Shown: piece after piece, positions 9,260-17,749 of the stretch
How the letters are laid out: each line of letters opens with the position of its first letter
Numbering within the stretch: the first letter of the stretch is position 1
From: Flavobacteriaceae bacterium ASP10-09a
GTDB lineage: Bacteria; Bacteroidota; Bacteroidia; Flavobacteriales; Flavobacteriaceae
Reading direction: 5' to 3'
DNA: 43,312 bases
NCBI GenBank assembly: GCA_000981625.1
Contig: LAQA01000029.1
Coordinates: 25,183-68,494 of the forward strand
Notes under the pieces: generated by a model
Database searches by the model: none
What the model saw: only the letters and a program-made list of their open reading frames with translations
Told to the model about the DNA's origin: nothing
Program-made: the position numbers and the translations under genes

Positions 9260-10282
9260 ATGGATTCATTAACTCAGATTGTTTTAGGTGCTGCTTGTGG
9301 AGAAGCTATTTTAGGTAAAAAAATTGGAAACAGGGCACTTTTATTTGGCGCAATTGGAGGTACAATACCAGATTTAGATGTTTTTATTGGGCGTTTTTTT
9401 TACAATAATGAAATTCAAGCAATGGCTTTTCATAGAGGTTTTATGCACTCAATATTGTTTGCCATTTTAGGTTGTTTTTTCTTTGGATGGATTACTTACA
9501 AACTTTATAACTCTAATAAAAGAAAGGATACAACTACTCAAAAAGATTGGATTTGGTTGTTCTTTTGGGCAATTTTTACACATCCAATTTTAGATTGTTT
9601 TACACCTTACGGAACGCAATTATTTGCACCTTTCTCTGATTATAGAGTTGCTTTCAATACTATTTCTGTAGCGGACCCATTATATACTGTTCCATTTTTA
9701 TTATGTATGATCATACTGATGTTTTTTAATCGAAAAAAAACGAGAAGAACTTGGTGGTTAAAAACAGGAATTTACATCAGCTCTGCCTATATGATTTTTA
9801 CAATCATCAATAAATTTTATATAGATACTGTGTTTAAAAAATCCTTTGAGAAAGCAGGAATTTCTTACAATCGATTTTCTGTACAGCCAACCATCTTAAA
9901 TAATGTTTTGTGGTATGCTGTTGCTGAAACTGACAAGAATTATCATTTAGCGTTTTATTCTTTATTTGATGAAAATTCAATTTCAGAAAAAATTATGACT
10001 GTTGAAAAAAATCATAATTTAATTGATATGAATGATAAGAATCTACAGACCTTAGCTTGGTTTAGCAACAATTATTACAACTTGTCCAAGAAAGAAAAAA
10101 AAGGCACTTATAAGTATATTGATTTAAGATACCCGATGTTAAACCCTAATGATATAAACACCTCTGTTTTTAATTTTACAGTTTCCTTTAAAAATGATGA
10201 ATGGGACATTTTACCTTTTAACGGAAACCCACCAAGTAAGGAAGATTTTAATGTTTTTTTAGAACGCTTAAAAGGTATTTAA
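9260..10282 (+). CDS. Membrane-bound metal-dependent hydrolase (YdjM/DUF457-like)
   Basis: The 340-residue protein belongs to the YdjM-like 'metal-dependent hydrolase' family. Conserved metal-ligand motifs are in the N-terminal half: GGTIPDLDVFIGRFF (about residues 33-47), FHRGFMHSI (about 57-65) and FTHPILDCFTPYGTQLF (about 112-128). Several hydrophobic segments lie between and after them, so it sits in the inner membrane. The C-terminal 130 residues are soluble. Family members are assumed hydrolases from their His/Asp pattern; a substrate has not been settled to my knowledge. A TATTTTTG box at 9247-9254 ends only 5 bp before the ATG, so if it is used the mRNA would be nearly leaderless. Confidence 0.8.
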   Translation: MDSLTQIVLGAACGEAILGKKIGNRALLFGAIGGTIPDLDVFIGRFFYNNEIQAMAFHRGFMHSILFAILGCFFFGWITYKLYNSNKRKDTTTQKDWIWLFFWAIFTHPILDCFTPYGTQLFAPFSDYRVAFNTISVADPLYTVPFLLCMIILMFFNRKKTRRTWWLKTGIYISSAYMIFTIINKFYIDTVFKKSFEKAGISYNRFSVQPTILNNVLWYAVAETDKNYHLAFYSLFDENSISEKIMTVEKNHNLIDMNDKNLQTLAWFSNNYYNLSKKEKKGTYKYIDLRYPMLNPNDINTSVFNFTVSFKNDEWDILPFNGNPPSKEDFNVFLERLKGI

Positions 10283-10385
10283 CAAAAAAAACTTAATATA
10301 TTTTTCTACCTATCATATAAAAATACCTGAGGTTCTCATTCGTTTTCATCCCATACACTTCAACTTACATACTAAATTAAAAACA

Positions 10386-11585
10386 CTACAAAACTCCAAC
10401 TTCAAGCATACATGTTTTCATCATCTTATAAGTTCTTTCAATATCATTATCTAAACCAATAGAAAAACGAATTAAACCTTCTGAAAGTCCCATTTCTTTT
10501 CGTTCATCCTCTGGTATTTCTGAAGAGGTAGAAGTTCCTGGTGCTGAGAATAATGTTTTATAAAACCCTAGACTTACTGCTAAATATCCTATATTTTTTT
10601 CTTGCATTAATTCCATTAATGCATTTGCTTTTTCTAAAGAACCAGCATCTACTGTAAGCATTCCTCCAAAACCGTATTCTACATTCATCATGGTTTTAAA
10701 AAGTGTGTGGGAAGGATGTGATTCCAATCCCGGGTAGACTGTTTTTAAACCATCTTTCTCAAATTTATTTGCTAAAAAAGCAGCATTTAAACTATGCTGT
10801 TTTATTCGAATATGTAATGTTCTCATATTCTTTAAAATCGATGAAGAACGCAAAGAATCCATAGAGGTACCTAATAACATGCTTGCCCCGTCAATAACAC
10901 TTTTTAATGAATTAACAAATTCTAAAGTTCCACAAACAACACCTCCCATTGAATCTGAAGAGCCATTAATGAATTTTGTTAAACTATGTATTACTATATC
11001 TGCCCCTAACTTTGCTGGCGAAATTGATAAGGGCGAAAACGTATTATCTACGATTAACTTTAAATTATATTTTTTTGCTAAAACTGATAATGCCTTTATA
11101 TCTGCAACTTCTAATAACGGGTTACTTACAGACTCACAATAAATTATTTTAGTGGTTGCTGAAATTGCTGCCTCAACTGCACGTAATTTTGTAATATCTA
11201 CAAACGTAGTTTCAATACCCATTCTAGGCGTAAAATTCTTTAAAAAAGCATAAGTACCACCATAAATCGTTCTACTAGAAACAACATGATCTCCATGACC
11301 GCAAATTTGTAAAATTGTTGGTGTAATTGCACCCATTCCAGAACTAGCAACATTTGCGGCTTCTGTGCCTTCCATTGCGGCTAAAGCTTCCCCTAAATAT
11401 AAATTGGAAGGTGTAGAATGACGGGAATATAAATAACATCCATCGGTATTTCCTTCAAAAGTATCGAGCATTGTTTTTGCTGATATAAATGTATAGGTTG
11501 ACGAGTCTGAAATTGATGGATTTACACCGCCAAATTCGCCAAAAAACTGTAAATCTTGAATATTATCTGCTGGATTAAAGCTCAT
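10386..11585 (-). CDS. Cys/Met metabolism PLP enzyme, probable methionine gamma-lyase
   Basis: A 399-residue fold-type I PLP enzyme of the trans-sulfuration family. The Schiff-base lysine is Lys204 in HSLTKFINGSSDSMGG. Other family marks are YSRHSTPSN (cofactor phosphate contact from the partner subunit), ASSGMGAI, YGGTYAFL and VDNTFSP. In related bacteria this version is usually called methionine gamma-lyase, which breaks methionine into methanethiol, ammonia and 2-oxobutyrate; cystathionine lyase activity cannot be excluded. It is divergent from an Lrp/AsnC regulator, the usual arrangement for an amino-acid-degrading enzyme under its own sensor. It is distinct in sequence from metY at 35541-36848. 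Confidence 0.8.
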   Translation of the reverse strand: MSFNPADNIQDLQFFGEFGGVNPSISDSSTYTFISAKTMLDTFEGNTDGCYLYSRHSTPSNLYLGEALAAMEGTEAANVASSGMGAITPTILQICGHGDHVVSSRTIYGGTYAFLKNFTPRMGIETTFVDITKLRAVEAAISATTKIIYCESVSNPLLEVADIKALSVLAKKYNLKLIVDNTFSPLSISPAKLGADIVIHSLTKFINGSSDSMGGVVCGTLEFVNSLKSVIDGASMLLGTSMDSLRSSSILKNMRTLHIRIKQHSLNAAFLANKFEKDGLKTVYPGLESHPSHTLFKTMMNVEYGFGGMLTVDAGSLEKANALMELMQEKNIGYLAVSLGFYKTLFSAPGTSTSSEIPEDERKEMGLSEGLIRFSIGLDNDIERTYKMMKTCMLEVGVL

Positions 11586-11607
11586 AATTATTAGTTTTAT
11601 TTTTACG

Positions 11608-11637
11608 CAAAACTAAATAACATAGAAATTAAATCAA
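11608..11637 (-). promoter_or_regulatory. Promoter of the methionine gamma-lyase-type gene
   Basis: On the minus strand, TTG (11637-11635) and TAGTTTTG (11615-11608) are separated by 19 bp, matching the Bacteroidota -33/-7 pattern. The -7 box ends 22 bp before the ATG at 11585. Confidence 0.65.
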
Positions 11638-11660
11638 TACAAATGATAAAATATAGATTA

Positions 11661-11733
11661 TTTTTCTAAATTTGATTTATTTATCAGTTTTAAAAACTGA
11701 TAAATATTGATTATAAATCATTTTTTAGAAAAA
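11661..11733. promoter_or_regulatory. Nested inverted repeat, probable Lrp/AsnC operator
   Basis: The centre is a perfect inverted repeat at 11678-11706: 14-bp arms TATTTATCAGTTTT and AAAACTGATAAATA around one base. Outside it, TTTTTCTAAA (11661-11670) is mirrored by TTTAGAAAAA (11724-11733), and TGATTTA-like half sites are also mirrored. A plus-strand -7 match TAAATTTG lies at 11667-11674, so the central palindrome would cover the regulator's own transcription start. Lrp/AsnC proteins bind several such half sites cooperatively. Operator function is inferred from position and symmetry. Confidence 0.7.
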
Positions 11734-11740
11734 TTTTAAT

Positions 11741-12199
11741 ATGCATTTAGATTCTACAGACAAGAAACTCATCAATTTATTACAAAATGATAGCAAACAA
11801 ACTACAAAGCAGTTGTCTTTACAACTCAATTTATCTGTAACGGCTATTTATGAACGTATTAAAAAATTAGAAAATCAAAAGATAATTGATAAGTATGTGG
11901 CGATCATCAACAAAGATAAAATTGAAAAATCCTTTTTGGTTTTTTGTCATGTAAAATTAATTCAACATTCTAAAGAATATGTAACTACGTTTGAGCGTGA
12001 AATTCTAAAATTGGATGAAGTTTCTGAATGTTTTCACGTAAGTGGAGATTACGACTACATCTTAAAAACCTATGTAAAAGATATGGATGAATACAGAAAT
12101 TTTATGGTTACAAAGTTAACGGCTATCAAATATATTGGCAGTACTCATAGTACTTTTGCAATTGAACAGGTTAAAAATACGACTGCTATATATATTTAA
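11741..12199 (+). CDS. Lrp/AsnC-family transcriptional regulator
   Basis: The 152-residue protein has the standard two-part layout. Residues 1-60 are a winged helix-turn-helix (LDSTDKKLINLLQNDSKQTT, then LSLQLNLSVTAIYERIKKLE). Residues about 65-145 are the RAM effector-binding domain, with the conserved VSECFHVSGDYDYILKTYVKD turn. It starts 36 bp after a large inverted repeat and is divergent from the probable methionine gamma-lyase gene. It therefore most likely controls that gene in response to methionine or a related amino acid, and itself by autoregulation. The effector is inference from the neighbour. Confidence 0.92.
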   Translation: MHLDSTDKKLINLLQNDSKQTTKQLSLQLNLSVTAIYERIKKLENQKIIDKYVAIINKDKIEKSFLVFCHVKLIQHSKEYVTTFEREILKLDEVSECFHVSGDYDYILKTYVKDMDEYRNFMVTKLTAIKYIGSTHSTFAIEQVKNTTAIYI

Positions 12200-12363
12200 A
12201 GTTCAAAAAAAATCTTAGTTAAAAGAAATCTTAAGTACTATTTCTTACTTTTATTAATAGAATTATTTTTACACTAACATTTCAAAAAAAAACAACATTG
12301 ATAGTTTCTATTGAACATGCTATTTATTATGTAAAGTAAAGAAAGTCTTTTAGGCTTAAGTTC

Positions 12364-14364
12364 TTAAATTTTCTCTTTTACCAAAACTATTTTTTCAGAT
12401 TGTTTTTTTACTAACTCACTATAAAACCCTTTTAATGCAGAATAGTATTCAGGAGAAATAATAGCCTGATTAAATTGCAAAACAGAAATAGTTTTAATCT
12501 TATTGCCAACTTGTTTTACTTGGTACTTAAAAACGCCTAAATCTCCTGGTAAACCTATTGCGAGCGTTTCAGGTAAAGATTCTACTTTGTATCCTTCAGG
12601 GATTTGAATAGAAACTGTATTTCTATCTTTCCAAGGAGTTGTAAAATCTACTGGAAATTTTCTTTCTTTTAACTTAAAAGGATTTGTCTTTGCTGTTAAA
12701 AAAAGGATAGGTTCAATATATAATTTCCCGTTTATTTCTTCTATTAAGTCTTCGCTAATAAACTTAACGCTTCTAACAATTGGTTTTCCTAATATTTTCT
12801 TGTTAGCAACTTTATAATCTTCTATTTCAAATTTATATTTCTCTTCTAACTTCGTTATTAAGTTTTCTTCTGTTACATGATTATTATTATTCCTATAATT
12901 TAACGCATTAAGATTATTGTATTTTGTTCTTATTAAACCCTCTACAATCATATCATCCGAAATCTTAACCATCACCATGTTTTCTTCCAAAGCATGTTTA
13001 GAAGACGTTAATTTTACCCAAGAAGAATTGCCGTCTTTAGTTACTTTTCTACCATTCCAATTTAGGGCTCTTACAGGCAAAATACTAGGTGTACTATAAA
13101 CTTCTGTAGCGTCTAGCAATACATAATTACCACTTGTAGATTCTACCATCGCAATTACATAATTAAAACCTTCTAAAGTAGGATATATAGGCACTCCTTT
13201 AGCTCTAGTACTTACTAAAACTGGGTTTGCATTTAAACCCACAAAACGCAACATAGAAATCAGCATTAGATTAATATCTGCAACATTACCAACACCTTCT
13301 TTGTATGCTTTTTTTACACCAAACTCAGTATATTTACCTTTATTATTATTCCATTTTACTTTTGATTTTACAAATTGAAAAATAATAGCAGCTTTCTCAA
13401 ATTCGTTATTTGTCGTTTGAAGACTAGCAGGTAAATCATTTTTATAATAGCTTGATTTGTTTAATTCATTACCAAAACTCGGATATTCATGAATTTTTTT
13501 ACTGACATCTTCCCAAGTTCTTGCATATGGCTGTAAAGCACTATTTGGAAATTTTTTATGAGAAAGTTCAAGTGAAAAAGTAGATCTATAATTATTTATA
13601 TTTCCAACGAAGTCTTCTTGCTTTAAAGCAGGCGTATAGTCTTCTTCTATTTTATATATATTTTCGAAAAGTGTAATATCTCTATTTTTCAGTGTAATAT
13701 CTCTATCATTTTCTCGATATGAATAGTTTATTGTTCTGTTTTCTTTAGTTTCTTTTAAACTAATAGGCAAATACCCTTTTGAATATTTTTTAAAAACAAA
13801 ATACTGAGGGATTCTAATATGAATATCTATTTTCTTTACTGGAATATCTTCTTGTAAAATAACAGACTCTATACTTTGTGAATAAGGAGAGGACACTTTG
13901 TATTTTAATTCTAAAACAGCACCTTCCTTTACTGCTGGAAATGTAAGTTTTTTAATACTCCACGATTTATTCCTTTTTTCATCAAAAACTTCTTTTTTTG
14001 ATAACTTCTTTTTTGTTATTTTTCCATTTTCTAAATTGTATGTAATTGCCTTCAGTCCAGAAATAGATTCATTTGTACCACTTTCTGGTTTATAATATGC
14101 AATTTGCTTCGTAGCCTCATTCAGTCCTTCCTTATTATATATTTTTATTCTTTCGATCACTTCTGTAACTTGTTCCCAACCCTCTTCTCCAGAATAATTA
14201 TAAGATACTTTCTTATATTTATACAAATAAGCTGCATTTGCAGATGAATCTAAAGGGTAAAATTGTTCTTGCAGTTCTTCTTTAGAAACTTTACCAAATT
14301 TAAAATCTTGGGCAAATAATGAGAATTGACTTAACAACAATAATAAAATCGTAAACTTCTTCAT
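12364..14364 (-). CDS. Secreted DUF3857 transglutaminase-like protein, catalytic residues lost
   Basis: A 666-residue exported protein with signal peptide MKKFTILLLLLSQFSLFAQ. It has an N-terminal DUF3857 domain (about residues 40-270), a central transglutaminase-like domain (about 300-430) and a C-terminal beta-rich region. At the place where the upstream paralog has GYGDCKG, this one reads GVGNVADIN, so the nucleophile Cys is Val361. Where the paralog has NHVIL, this one has NYVIA, so the catalytic His is Tyr402; Asp418 of LLDAT remains. It is therefore probably not a transglutaminase or protease. A tandem 21-bp duplication at 13670-13706 repeats the residues RDITL. It begins 5 bp after the stop of its paralog and is surely co-transcribed. 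Confidence 0.85.
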   Translation of the reverse strand: MKKFTILLLLLSQFSLFAQDFKFGKVSKEELQEQFYPLDSSANAAYLYKYKKVSYNYSGEEGWEQVTEVIERIKIYNKEGLNEATKQIAYYKPESGTNESISGLKAITYNLENGKITKKKLSKKEVFDEKRNKSWSIKKLTFPAVKEGAVLELKYKVSSPYSQSIESVILQEDIPVKKIDIHIRIPQYFVFKKYSKGYLPISLKETKENRTINYSYRENDRDITLKNRDITLFENIYKIEEDYTPALKQEDFVGNINNYRSTFSLELSHKKFPNSALQPYARTWEDVSKKIHEYPSFGNELNKSSYYKNDLPASLQTTNNEFEKAAIIFQFVKSKVKWNNNKGKYTEFGVKKAYKEGVGNVADINLMLISMLRFVGLNANPVLVSTRAKGVPIYPTLEGFNYVIAMVESTSGNYVLLDATEVYSTPSILPVRALNWNGRKVTKDGNSSWVKLTSSKHALEENMVMVKISDDMIVEGLIRTKYNNLNALNYRNNNNHVTEENLITKLEEKYKFEIEDYKVANKKILGKPIVRSVKFISEDLIEEINGKLYIEPILFLTAKTNPFKLKERKFPVDFTTPWKDRNTVSIQIPEGYKVESLPETLAIGLPGDLGVFKYQVKQVGNKIKTISVLQFNQAIISPEYYSALKGFYSELVKKQSEKIVLVKEKI

Positions 14365-14369
14365 ATAAT

Positions 14370-16277
14370 TTATTTTTTAATAATAGCAATTCTTAGATTT
14401 TCATATTTAGCGACACTTCTTCTAAAACTCCTGTACAACTTATAATCTTCCTTCGAATAAACTCCTTCTTTAATTACCATTATTTTATGATACTTAAAAG
14501 TGGTCTCATCTACCTTGGTAAAAGTAATCTTGTAAGCACCAAACTTTGTAGAGAGTTCTTTTGTTTCAGGTAAATTACTTAAAGAATATCCTTCTGGGAT
14601 TTTAATTATTAGATCGTCAATATCTTTATACCCTTGAGATATTTTAAGTGGTAGCTTTCTAGTTCGGTATCTCTTAGGAACATAAACGACCCTATTAAAA
14701 ACATTTACCCTAAATAAATATTCTCCTTGATTTATAGCTGCATAATTTTTAATTGACATATTTAAATCCTCCGTAAAAATTACGTTTTCTTTATCATTCT
14801 TTATAGCAACTGAATTGACATCTAAATTGTTATTATAACTCCAAACATTCGATTTATAACGCTTAATTAAATCTTCTTCAGTTAAACTTACAAAACCTTG
14901 TTTATCGTCATATTGCAACCCTTTAGAAACTCTTTTTAATGTTGAGGTTAAAGAGCCATCTATTTTAAGTTGCACGGTCGCATCTGTTTTTTGAAAATTC
15001 TCTATGTCTTTATAAGTCGTTGTTCTTTTTATAACCCCTCCTTGTGGCATTACCACTAAGACATCTCTGTCATCCGTAAAATCACCTAAAAACCCAAAAG
15101 GCATCGTTTGACTTGTACATTCTAACCAAATATCTTTTTCTTTATTTGGGATATTTAATATAACATGATTTCCTTGAATGGAAGAAAAATCCTTATCTAA
15201 ATTTCTTTTTTCATCAGCATAAACAACCGTATAATAAGAAGTAATACCAACAATATCTAATAAGGCTTTTGTGTAATTTGTTAACCCTTTACAGTCGCCA
15301 TAACCGACTTTATCTACTTGCCTCGCAGCAATGGGCTCCCAACCGCCAATACCAACTTGCACACTTATATAACGTGTTTTATTTTGCATAAATTGATATA
15401 CAATTTTAGCTTTTTCCTCAAGATTTTTAGCATCTTTAACTAAATCTAAGACTTTTACTTTTGTAACTTCATCTATGACATCTCTACCTTGTAAGAGCGA
15501 TTTGTGCATCCATTTTCCAAATTCTTCCCAGTTGGTCGCTTCTCCATAAACACCTTTTAAATAAAATTTATTTAAAGCAACTTTAACAATTGGTAAAATA
15601 ACTCTTGGGGAAACTGAACTGTTTTCATATTCATATGCTTTCTGATTTTTTAAAACATATTTTAAGGCTGTTTCTGAGTCATTTTTCTCAATATTAAAAT
15701 CAGTAAAGTTTGTTTCCTTTTTTCTCCAAGAAATTCCTTTTGGATTTTTTAAAGTGTACGTACTTTTTTCTACAGACACATAATATCCATTTACAGGAAA
15801 CCACCAAGGAATAAAGCCAGTTGTAGATGTTTTATATTCTGACTTAAATACTAAAGTATAAGGATACGTAATTGGTGTGTAATTAATATATTTTACTCTA
15901 GAGTCTGAATATAATGTCCCGCCACTTACAGCACTTACATCTAAAAAATCTCTTTCTTTATACTTTTTTATTTGATTACCAAGAGCATCATAAATTATAG
16001 CAGATAGGTTGGTTATTTTTGTATCATTATCATAACTTTCAGAAATTCTAGCATCTGCATTACCTAATTTATTTAATACAGTAACAATCTTTGTTTTGGA
16101 GACAATCATTTTATCTACATCTTCAATTGTAATTTCTATATCACTATTTCTAACAACTGCATTTGCGTCTTCTTTTAATTCAGAAGAAATCAAAAATGAA
16201 GAATATTTAGTTTTTTGAGAAAAGCAGAGAATAGAAAAAAATAAGAGAAATATTAGGGGAAGGCAATTTTTAAACAT
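14370..16277 (-). CDS. Secreted DUF3857/transglutaminase-like protein with intact triad
   Basis: A 635-residue exported protein with signal peptide MFKNCLPLIFLLFFSILCFS. Residues about 40-220 form the DUF3857 domain. The transglutaminase-like core follows, with Cys329 in GYGDCKGLTNYTKALL, His371 in GNHVILN and the acidic position in WLECTSQ. A C-terminal beta-sandwich of DUF3858 type ends the protein. The triad looks intact, in contrast to the paralog that follows 5 bp downstream. Such pairs are common in Flavobacteriia; the substrate is unknown, and exported cysteine protease or cross-linking activity is inferred from the fold only. A strong terminator at 16317-16340 separates it from the genes upstream. 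Confidence 0.87.
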   Translation of the reverse strand: MFKNCLPLIFLLFFSILCFSQKTKYSSFLISSELKEDANAVVRNSDIEITIEDVDKMIVSKTKIVTVLNKLGNADARISESYDNDTKITNLSAIIYDALGNQIKKYKERDFLDVSAVSGGTLYSDSRVKYINYTPITYPYTLVFKSEYKTSTTGFIPWWFPVNGYYVSVEKSTYTLKNPKGISWRKKETNFTDFNIEKNDSETALKYVLKNQKAYEYENSSVSPRVILPIVKVALNKFYLKGVYGEATNWEEFGKWMHKSLLQGRDVIDEVTKVKVLDLVKDAKNLEEKAKIVYQFMQNKTRYISVQVGIGGWEPIAARQVDKVGYGDCKGLTNYTKALLDIVGITSYYTVVYADEKRNLDKDFSSIQGNHVILNIPNKEKDIWLECTSQTMPFGFLGDFTDDRDVLVVMPQGGVIKRTTTYKDIENFQKTDATVQLKIDGSLTSTLKRVSKGLQYDDKQGFVSLTEEDLIKRYKSNVWSYNNNLDVNSVAIKNDKENVIFTEDLNMSIKNYAAINQGEYLFRVNVFNRVVYVPKRYRTRKLPLKISQGYKDIDDLIIKIPEGYSLSNLPETKELSTKFGAYKITFTKVDETTFKYHKIMVIKEGVYSKEDYKLYRSFRRSVAKYENLRIAIIKK

Positions 16278-16316
16278 GTAATCTTTTTTTTAGCATTGCT
16301 AATATAAAGAAACAAA

Positions 16317-16340
16317 GCCCAAAACTATATAGTTTTGGGC
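16317..16340 (-). terminator. Intrinsic terminator after the CDGSH mini-gene
   Basis: GCCCAAAACTAT and ATAGTTTTGGGC form a perfect 24-bp palindrome. On the minus strand it is followed by TTTGTTTCTTT, as expected for a rho-independent terminator ending the transcript from YceI and the mini-gene before the DUF3857 pair. Confidence 0.75.
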
Positions 16341-16377
16341 CTTAATAAGAACTTAACATGTTACTGTAATCCTTTTA

Positions 16378-16467
16378 CTATTTATTTGCATGAGATCCAT
16401 CACAATACCCGTTTGGGTCTTGGGTGTTTCCACATCCACATGGTCTATCTGCTTTATTAAATTTCAT
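16378..16467 (-). CDS. 29-residue CDGSH-type iron-sulfur mini-protein
   Basis: A complete small ORF, ATG at 16467 to TAG at 16378. Almost the whole protein is one metal-site motif: Cys10 and Cys12 in CGCGNTQDP, then Cys22 and His26 in CDGSH, ending ANK. The CDGSH family holds a 2Fe-2S cluster by three Cys and one His, with the pattern CxC, nine positions later the third Cys, then four later the His. Here the gap from the second to the third Cys is ten, one longer than the classic motif. It follows the YceI gene by 62 bp on the same strand and precedes a terminator, so it is likely the last gene of that transcript. CDGSH proteins act in redox or Fe-S handling; function here unknown. Confidence 0.7.
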   Translation of the reverse strand: MKFNKADRPCGCGNTQDPNGYCDGSHANK

Positions 16468-16529
16468 ATTTTTAGTTATTTTAAGATTTATATTTCTAGT
16501 CTTAATGTAAAATTTTACGAGAATAAGAA

Positions 16530-17165
16530 TTATGCTTTCGTTTTTACTTCAAAAGACATCTCCATTAAATCGTTTATAAATTTATCTTTTAATCCTTCTA
16601 TCCATCTTTTAGAGCCGTATTTTACATTAAAATCTGCTCTATCAACATTAAAAACAGCACTTTTAAAAGTTGTTATACCATTTTCCGTTGATATCATTGC
16701 AGGAATTGTAATACTCTTAGTAACATCTTTAATTTGTAAATTACCTGTTACTGCTAATTTGCCTTCAACTTCTTCTACCTTAGTAATTACAAATTTAGAC
16801 GTAGGATAGACAGCAATATCAAAAAAGTCAGCTGCTTTTAAATGACCCTCAATTTTTCCTGCGCCATCACTTCCAGCCATGTCTACATTTGTAATTGTGT
16901 TCATATCTATCACAAATTCACCTCCTTTTAAAACGCCATCTTCAACTAGTAAGTCTCCGCTTTTTATCGCTACTGTACCATTATGAGATCCTGTAGGCTT
17001 GTTTCCTTTCCATGTTAAAACAGAAATTGTAGTATCTACATTATTTAATGCGACAACATTCACTTCAACTTTTACAGCTTCTTTTACAACTACTTTTTCT
17101 TTTTTTTCTTTACAAGCAGTTAATACTGATGCAATTACTACTAATGATAAAATTATTTTTTTCAT
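16530..17165 (-). CDS. YceI-family lipoprotein
   Basis: A 211-residue protein with a lipoprotein signal (MKKIILSLVVIASVLTAC, lipid-modified Cys18) followed by a Lys/Val-rich linker. From about residue 45 it is a YceI lipocalin-like domain: VLTWKGNKPTGSHNGTVAIK, then MNTITNVDM, GHLKAADFFDIAVYPTSKF and VTGNLQIKDVTKSI. YceI domains form a barrel that binds isoprenoid or amide lipids in the periplasm. It has its own -7 box upstream and is followed by the CDGSH mini-gene. The 128 bp to dtd suggest a separate transcript. Confidence 0.92.
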   Translation of the reverse strand: MKKIILSLVVIASVLTACKEKKEKVVVKEAVKVEVNVVALNNVDTTISVLTWKGNKPTGSHNGTVAIKSGDLLVEDGVLKGGEFVIDMNTITNVDMAGSDGAGKIEGHLKAADFFDIAVYPTSKFVITKVEEVEGKLAVTGNLQIKDVTKSITIPAMISTENGITTFKSAVFNVDRADFNVKYGSKRWIEGLKDKFINDLMEMSFEVKTKA

Positions 17166-17208
17166 ATTACTATTTAATTTAAATTGAGTTTATCTTTATT
17201 TTCCATGG

Positions 17209-17216
17209 CAAATATA
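17209..17216 (-). promoter_or_regulatory. -7 box (TATATTTG) of the YceI gene
   Basis: On the minus strand TATATTTG matches TAnnTTTG and lies 43 bp before the ATG at 17165. No convincing -33 TTTG is seen. Confidence 0.45.
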
Positions 17217-17293
17217 TGTTATTTATTTTCCTTGGAAAGTATTATTTTTATTTTTTTTGTGAAATTAATAATTATTGTTTTTTTAAAAAAAAG

Positions 17294-17746
17294 TTATTCT
17301 TTTATTTTAGAATCCATAATAATAGTAACAGGCCCGTCATTTAATAGCTCAACTTTCATGTCTGCGCCAAATTCACCAGTTTGTACTTTTTTATTCAATT
17401 CTTTCTCTATGGATGCAACAAATTGTTGATATAAAGGAATTGCCAAATCTGGTTTCGCTGCTTTCATATAACTCGGTCTGCTTCCTTTTTTGGTGGATGC
17501 ATGCAACGTAAACTGACTAACGACTATTACATTTCCATCAATATTTAACAATGATTTATTCATGATACCCTGCTCATCATTAAAAATACGAAGGTTTAAA
17601 ACTTTTCTTACCAACCAATTAATATCTTCCTGAGTGTCTTCTTCAACAATACCTATAAGAATAAGTAACCCTTCTTTAATAGCTGCTACTTTTAAATCAT
17701 TTATAGTAACACTCGCTTTTGAAACTCTTTGGATAACAATTTTCAT
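17294..17746 (-). CDS. dtd: D-aminoacyl-tRNA deacylase
   Basis: Dtd frees tRNA from wrongly attached D-amino acids and glycine. The 150-residue protein opens with MKIVIQRVSKASVTI, typical of the family. It carries the active-site stretch VSQFTLHASTKKGSRPSYMKAA (core SQFTL) and the cross-subunit Gly-cisPro motif NDGPVTI near the C-terminus. It starts 3 bp after the rsgA stop, so the two are co-transcribed. Length is normal. Confidence 0.96.
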   Translation of the reverse strand: MKIVIQRVSKASVTINDLKVAAIKEGLLILIGIVEEDTQEDINWLVRKVLNLRIFNDEQGIMNKSLLNIDGNVIVVSQFTLHASTKKGSRPSYMKAAKPDLAIPLYQQFVASIEKELNKKVQTGEFGADMKVELLNDGPVTIIMDSKIKE

Positions 17747-17749
17747 GGT

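Noticed and set aside
16390-16809. 139-codon plus-strand frame across the CDGSH mini-gene and YceI 3' end
   Set aside because: Antisense to two better-supported genes; no recognisable domain.
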